A DNA stretch of 54,689 nucleotides, from NCBI GenBank assembly GCA_019747905.1, contig JAIEQG010000114.1:1-54689 (forward strand). Direction: 5' to 3'. Position 1 is the first letter of the stretch; the number at the start of each line of letters is the position of its first letter. The position numbers were made by a program, and so were the translations under genes. The DNA comes from Burkholderiales bacterium (GTDB lineage Bacteria; Pseudomonadota; Gammaproteobacteria; Burkholderiales; Ga0077523). Positions 51,636 to 54,689 of the stretch are shown one piece after another. Below the pieces are notes generated by a model that saw only the letters and a program-made list of their open reading frames with translations, ran no database searches and was not told the DNA's origin.

Positions 51636-52178
51636 CTATTCGGACACAGCAGGCACCCCCGGCCTCGAAAAGAACAAGGCGGACAGCTTGCCGGGCCCAA
51701 GAACGCGGCCGATCTCCCAGAACGCGAAGAACGGCACGAAAGCCACGATCAGCATGATGACCCGGGCCAGCAGCTCGTAGACGCCCAGTTCGGTGACGCC
51801 CTGCACCACGCCCGCCCAACCGCTCTTGTGGATCCAGGCTTCGATCAGGTGCTCGAGAACGCCGAACAGGAACACGAGCACGCCGAACAGGACCGACTTG
51901 TACACGACCGAGACAATCGGCGGTTCGTGCTCGAACCGCTTGCCCAATCCGAATGCCCGGCCGATCAGGATGACCTTGGCGATGATGAGCGCCTCGACGA
52001 GGGCAAACCCATAGTGCAGGTAAGCGACCCCGAACTCCCTGAGGACCAGCCTGCGGTACACCGTGAACGAGCCGAGGAATACCGCGAGGTAGAGCGTGAT
52101 GATCCAGTAGATCTTGAATTCTTCCAGCGCCCGTTCCTTCAGGCTCTGGTGCTTGGGCACTTCGGCTTCCATGTTCAT
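51636..52178 (-). CDS. Hypothetical inner-membrane protein, 4 TM
   Basis: 180 aa with four predicted TM helices (IYWIITLYLAVFLGSF, LHYGFALVEALIIAKVI, VYKSVLFGVLVFLFGVLEHL, LLARVIMLIVAFVPFFAFWEI). The first 20 residues are a charged cytoplasmic N-terminus. No family recognised. Two start codons, 52178 and 52172, are both possible; TGGAGC is better spaced for the second. A stand-alone gene; the function cannot be stated. Confidence 0.75.
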   Translation of the reverse strand: MNMEAEVPKHQSLKERALEEFKIYWIITLYLAVFLGSFTVYRRLVLREFGVAYLHYGFALVEALIIAKVILIGRAFGLGKRFEHEPPIVSVVYKSVLFGVLVFLFGVLEHLIEAWIHKSGWAGVVQGVTELGVYELLARVIMLIVAFVPFFAFWEIGRVLGPGKLSALFFSRPGVPAVSE

Positions 52179-52389
52179 GCTCCAGGCAGGGTCTGAATAG
52201 CCCCGGGTTCAATGAGACGGACCAACGACGAACCGTGACAGATACCCGCTTTCGATCAGCATGCGTCGGCGTGGCATCGCTTCGTTCGAAGGGCGTAGCG
52301 TAGCGCGCCGTGCGGATTCTGGCTGCGGCAGGCGGGCGTTAAGGATGGGAGAGCTACAATCCCCTGCACCAGGTCGAGGGGCAACGTGA
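52179..52389. other. Intergenic region with possible promoter
   Basis: Divergent promoter region of about 210 bp. TACAAT at 52355-52360 is a fair -10 box for the rightward pair, though no good -35 lies 17 bp upstream. A GAGGGG Shine-Dalgarno is at 52375-52380. Confidence 0.4.
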
Positions 52390-53253
52390 ATGTCGGTGCT
52401 GAACTACATCCAGGATCCGCTGAACGGCTTCAACGCCATCGAGCAGGCGATGCTGCACCGGTGGTACGACGACTTCGACATCGACGACGCCTGGCGACTC
52501 ATCCGCAGAAACTTCGACCGCGACTGCGATCGGCAAGACATCGATCACGCGCGTCTGCGCGCCTATCTGCACGACATCGCGCTGAAGTACCAGCCCAACG
52601 TGGGCGACGCCCCGCTCGCCGTGATGGACCAGGTGTACACCGCCCGCAAGAGCTATTTCCTGCTCCCCGGCCAGCCGCTCGCCCCGACGGGCGGAAACGT
52701 GAAGCGCGTGATGCGGGCGGACCACCTGCTCAAGTACCAGCTGCATCCTGCAGGCATCGCCGTCACCATGGGGCTTGCGGCGGTCGTTGCTGCTGTTCAG
52801 GCAGGCGCGATCCAGGGGCGCGATCTGGATGGCTCCCACATGGGCCGCGCGGATCATCCCGTCTGGGTCTGCCCGGCCGACCAGCTGCCGGGCACTGCGG
52901 ACGAATGCCGGGACCAATTGGGCCTGCACCACCTCGCTCATGGACACCTGGTATTGATCGAATACCCCGAATCGATGCTAACCGGTCCGTTCGCACTCCG
53001 CGCGCCGACCACCCTCGACGGTGCAGCGGGCGGCGCCGACAACTGGATCTTCGGCAAACGCCCTGCTCCCGGCGGCCCTGGTTGGGGCCACGCCGTGGAC
53101 CTCAGCACCTCCGGACCCGGCATCGACGAGGCCGTCCATCGGGATTTTCCGATCGACGCAGCCAAGGCCGCTTCGATGACATTGAGCTACGTCGGCCAGA
53201 TCGGCAGCTCGCCGCCGGCGATCGACTACTCGAACCTGTCGACTTCGATATGA
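52390..53253 (+). CDS. Unrecognised protein, first gene of a coupled pair
   Basis: 287 aa, soluble, without a signal peptide. Its N-terminal ~80 residues are helical and acidic (NYIQDPLNGFNAIEQAMLHRWYDD). The middle contains a hydrophobic segment (AGIAVTMGLAAVVAAVQAGA) that is the one candidate membrane stretch. The C-terminal half is strand- and loop-rich (NWIFGKRPAPGGPGWGHAVD). I do not recognise a domain. The stop codon overlaps the next gene's ATG (ATGA), so the two products are made together. Position beside an IS remnant suggests accessory DNA. An effector and its immunity partner is one possibility among many. Confidence 0.75.
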   Translation: MSVLNYIQDPLNGFNAIEQAMLHRWYDDFDIDDAWRLIRRNFDRDCDRQDIDHARLRAYLHDIALKYQPNVGDAPLAVMDQVYTARKSYFLLPGQPLAPTGGNVKRVMRADHLLKYQLHPAGIAVTMGLAAVVAAVQAGAIQGRDLDGSHMGRADHPVWVCPADQLPGTADECRDQLGLHHLAHGHLVLIEYPESMLTGPFALRAPTTLDGAAGGADNWIFGKRPAPGGPGWGHAVDLSTSGPGIDEAVHRDFPIDAAKAASMTLSYVGQIGSSPPAIDYSNLSTSI

Positions 53254-53924
53254 CCGAGCCCCGCCCCGCCTTGGGAGAACTCGCCGCGCGCCTCGTCGAT
53301 CTGGATGGCGAAAGCCTGCAGGACATCGTCCGCGCGCGCCTCTTCCGCGAATCCGTGGAAGAACTTCCGCGCCTGGGGCGCGACGAGGACCCTGCCGACA
53401 TCCTGATCGACCTTGCGGAATTCTTGCGCGAACGCGATTACGCGTGGACACCGCTCTCGGACGCCTGCGCCCGATTGGCCGATGTGTGGGTGGATCCATA
53501 TCGGGTTCGGGCTCGTCCCGGGCCCGTCGGCGAACTCCACTACCTCTGCGCGCGCATCGGCGCGGTCAAAGCCCGCCACGGGATCGCCGAAGTCATCCGC
53601 CGCGCGGACCTCCGCGGCATCCTATTGCCCGCCGGAGAAGACCTGCAATTGCGCGCGCTGCGTTGCCTAACCGGCCTCCTCGCTCAAGTCTCGCGAGACG
53701 AGCGCGAAGAGTTCCTGCCGCTCTTCACCGAAGCACTCGACGTGCCGCAGCACCTGCCGATCGCCCTCACCGCCCTCGTCACCTTCGATCCGGAAGGCCG
53801 CGACGCCTATGTCACACGCGTTGCCGAAGCCTGGCCGCTGCACGTCGACCATGTGCTCGCTCATCTCGAGCGCAATGTCGAGTTATTGAAGGCGGGGGTC
53901 GAGGTGCAGGTGCCGCAGCGGTAG
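53250..53924 (+). CDS. Unrecognised helical protein, second gene of a coupled pair
   Basis: 224 aa, all-alpha, leucine-rich and acidic (ELAARLVDLDGESLQDIVRA, DILIDLAEFLRERDYAW, DEREEFLPLFTEALDV), like HEAT or immunity-type helical proteins. No family identified. It starts at the ATG (53250) overlapping the upstream stop as ATGA. Small acidic helical partners of this kind often bind and regulate the upstream protein, but that is inference. Confidence 0.72.
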   Translation: MTEPRPALGELAARLVDLDGESLQDIVRARLFRESVEELPRLGRDEDPADILIDLAEFLRERDYAWTPLSDACARLADVWVDPYRVRARPGPVGELHYLCARIGAVKARHGIAEVIRRADLRGILLPAGEDLQLRALRCLTGLLAQVSRDEREEFLPLFTEALDVPQHLPIALTALVTFDPEGRDAYVTRVAEAWPLHVDHVLAHLERNVELLKAGVEVQVPQR

Positions 53925-54293
53925 CGGGTGCTCGACTTGCCTTGCGGTTCGTAGGTTGTCGGTTTCTCCTACGCAAGGCGCGCGTGCGAGATTCAGGTCG
54001 TGCTCCCGGGCTCCCTACCGGGGCATTCATCGTGGCGTCCGTGACGGTGGCCCCGGTACCGGGCACGGAGGCATTGGCGGGTCGTGCGCTCATGTCCATG
54101 GTCCACCGGCGCGCCAGGTCGCTTCACGCTTTGTCCCCGACCTCAGATCTCCCAGCACCGGGGCAAGGAATCCATGCAGTAGCCGCGTGAACTCCTCCGC
54201 CGGCTCGACTGGAACCTCGAGTCCCGCGCGTCGGGCGAACGCGCGTATCTGCGCCGGTCCCTGGAACGGCTGCGGAGCTTGCGCAAGGCACCC
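53925..54293. other. Gap before the IS remnant, no gene
   Basis: About 370 bp of uncertain content. Frames through it (including one across 53956-54453) have no family features. TAG at 54180-54182 breaks the frame that later reads as transposase, so the preceding ~110 bp are non-transposase sequence fused to it. Confidence 0.45.
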
Positions 54294-54610
54294 AAGTGCT
54301 TGTTCGTGGACATCGGCTCAGAGTTCTCCGACCGACTCCTGGACCTGTGGGCCTATCACCATCACGTGCGAATCGACTTTAGTCGCCCAGGCAAACCGGT
54401 GGACAACTGCTTCGTGGAGACCTTTAACGGCTCGTTGCGAGACGAGTGCTTAAACTCGCACTGGTTCGACACGCTTGCGCAAGCGCGCGAAGTGATCGAG
54501 GCTTGGCGCGTGGAGTGCAACGAGAGTCGCCCTCACATGGCTCTCGGAATCCTTTCACCGCATGAATTCGCCTGCCAGGCAATGCTTTTGAGCCTTAGCC
54601 AGGTGGCGAT
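54294..54610 (+). pseudogene. IS3-family transposase (OrfB) C-terminal remnant
   Basis: The frame reads CLFVDIGSEFSDRLLDLWAY, then FSRPGKPVDNCFVETFNGSL, RDECLNSHWFDTLAQAREVI and NESRPHMALGILSPHEFACQ, the C-terminal half of the rve integrase core of IS3-family (IS407-like) OrfB. The second catalytic Asp region (normally DNGSEF, here DIGSEF) and the catalytic Glu region (VETFNG) are present. The first half, with the first catalytic Asp, is absent upstream. The usual stop is also lost; the frame stays open into the following sequence. Non-functional alone. Confidence 0.8.
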
Positions 54611-54689
54611 TGGGTGGAATTCCCCCGGTTTCCCGGACACATCTGATGATGCGAAACTGGCAACCGGAGGTGTCCGATGGGAACGAAGG
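54611..54689 (+). mobile_element. Left end of another IS3-family element, running off the window
   Basis: GGAATTCCCCCGGTTTCCCGG at the start resembles IS3-family ends, followed by CCGGAGGTGTCCG and ATGGGAACGAAGG, the usual start of an orfA. Shine-Dalgarno GGAGG at 54666-54670; ATG at 54677. Only four codons remain in the window. This is by resemblance to IS407-type elements. Confidence 0.5.

Noticed and set aside
53956..54453. 165-codon rightward frame near the right edge
   Set aside because: Its frame differs from that of the transposase remnant (starting at 54294), and its translation has no family features.

Overview
The window is high-GC Gram-negative chromosomal DNA with lipoprotein signals, RND efflux, a giant AsmA-type protein and outer-membrane proteins. 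A PEP-CTERM surface protein and a rhombosortase with its lipoprotein target, together with dispersed 'CCTTCCCCC...GGGGGAAGG' palindromes, suggest a betaproteobacterium. This is inference; there is no rRNA or marker gene to fix it. No tRNA, rRNA or CRISPR array was seen.

Layout. (1) 0-6.7 kb: a MexEF/OqxAB-like tripartite RND efflux operon reading leftward. It lies behind a TetR regulator whose promoter region carries two copies of a 19-bp site. (2) 6.8-9.6 kb: a CitE-like lyase and a PEP-CTERM protein, separated by palindromic repeats. (3) 9.8-14.5 kb: a 1545-codon superfamily-1 helicase with a C-terminal nuclease-like domain, a defence-type architecture. (4) 14.6-15.9 kb: two orphan response regulators. 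(5) 15.9-17.8 kb: a two-gene phage-tail or VgrG-like spike and hub pair with no other tail genes, then a ~1210-aa AsmA-family protein (18.0-21.6 kb). (6) 21.8-28.7 kb: a leftward catabolic stretch with two orphan ABC solute-binding proteins, an amidase, a PhyH-type dioxygenase and an isocitrate-dehydrogenase-family enzyme. (7) 28.9-30.6 kb: an orphan FitA-like antitoxin, then a rhombosortase translationally coupled to its probable target lipoprotein. (8) 30.8-38.0 kb: a Baeyer-Villiger-type monooxygenase, a D-aminoacylase-like amidohydrolase, a small exported protein coupled to an alpha/beta hydrolase, a HigBA toxin-antitoxin pair with a clear operator, and an enolase-superfamily enzyme. (9) 38.0-39.5 kb: a 222-bp tandem duplication that copied the tail of a DUF4124 gene. 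(10) 39.8-48.0 kb: an M20 peptidase, then a sugar-oxidation operon (solute-binding protein, ATPase, permease, xylose-dehydrogenase-like SDR, aldose epimerase). The operon faces a FadR-type GntR regulator across a perfect TGGT-N3-ACCA operator. A FadL/PorV-like outer-membrane protein follows. (11) 48.0-52.2 kb: LysR, F420-reductase-like protein, cupin, halogenase-like flavoprotein, membrane protein. (12) 52.4-53.9 kb: a coupled pair of unrecognised genes, then an IS3-family transposase remnant and the start of another IS3 orfA at the right edge.

Most of the window is ordinary metabolism and transport. The parts that best repay a second look are the isolated spike/hub pair, the helicase-nuclease, the rhombosortase/lipoprotein pair, the unknown coupled pair beside the IS remnant, the tandem duplication, and the palindromic repeats whose loops are found in both orientations. 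None of these can be shown from sequence alone to be a new system.
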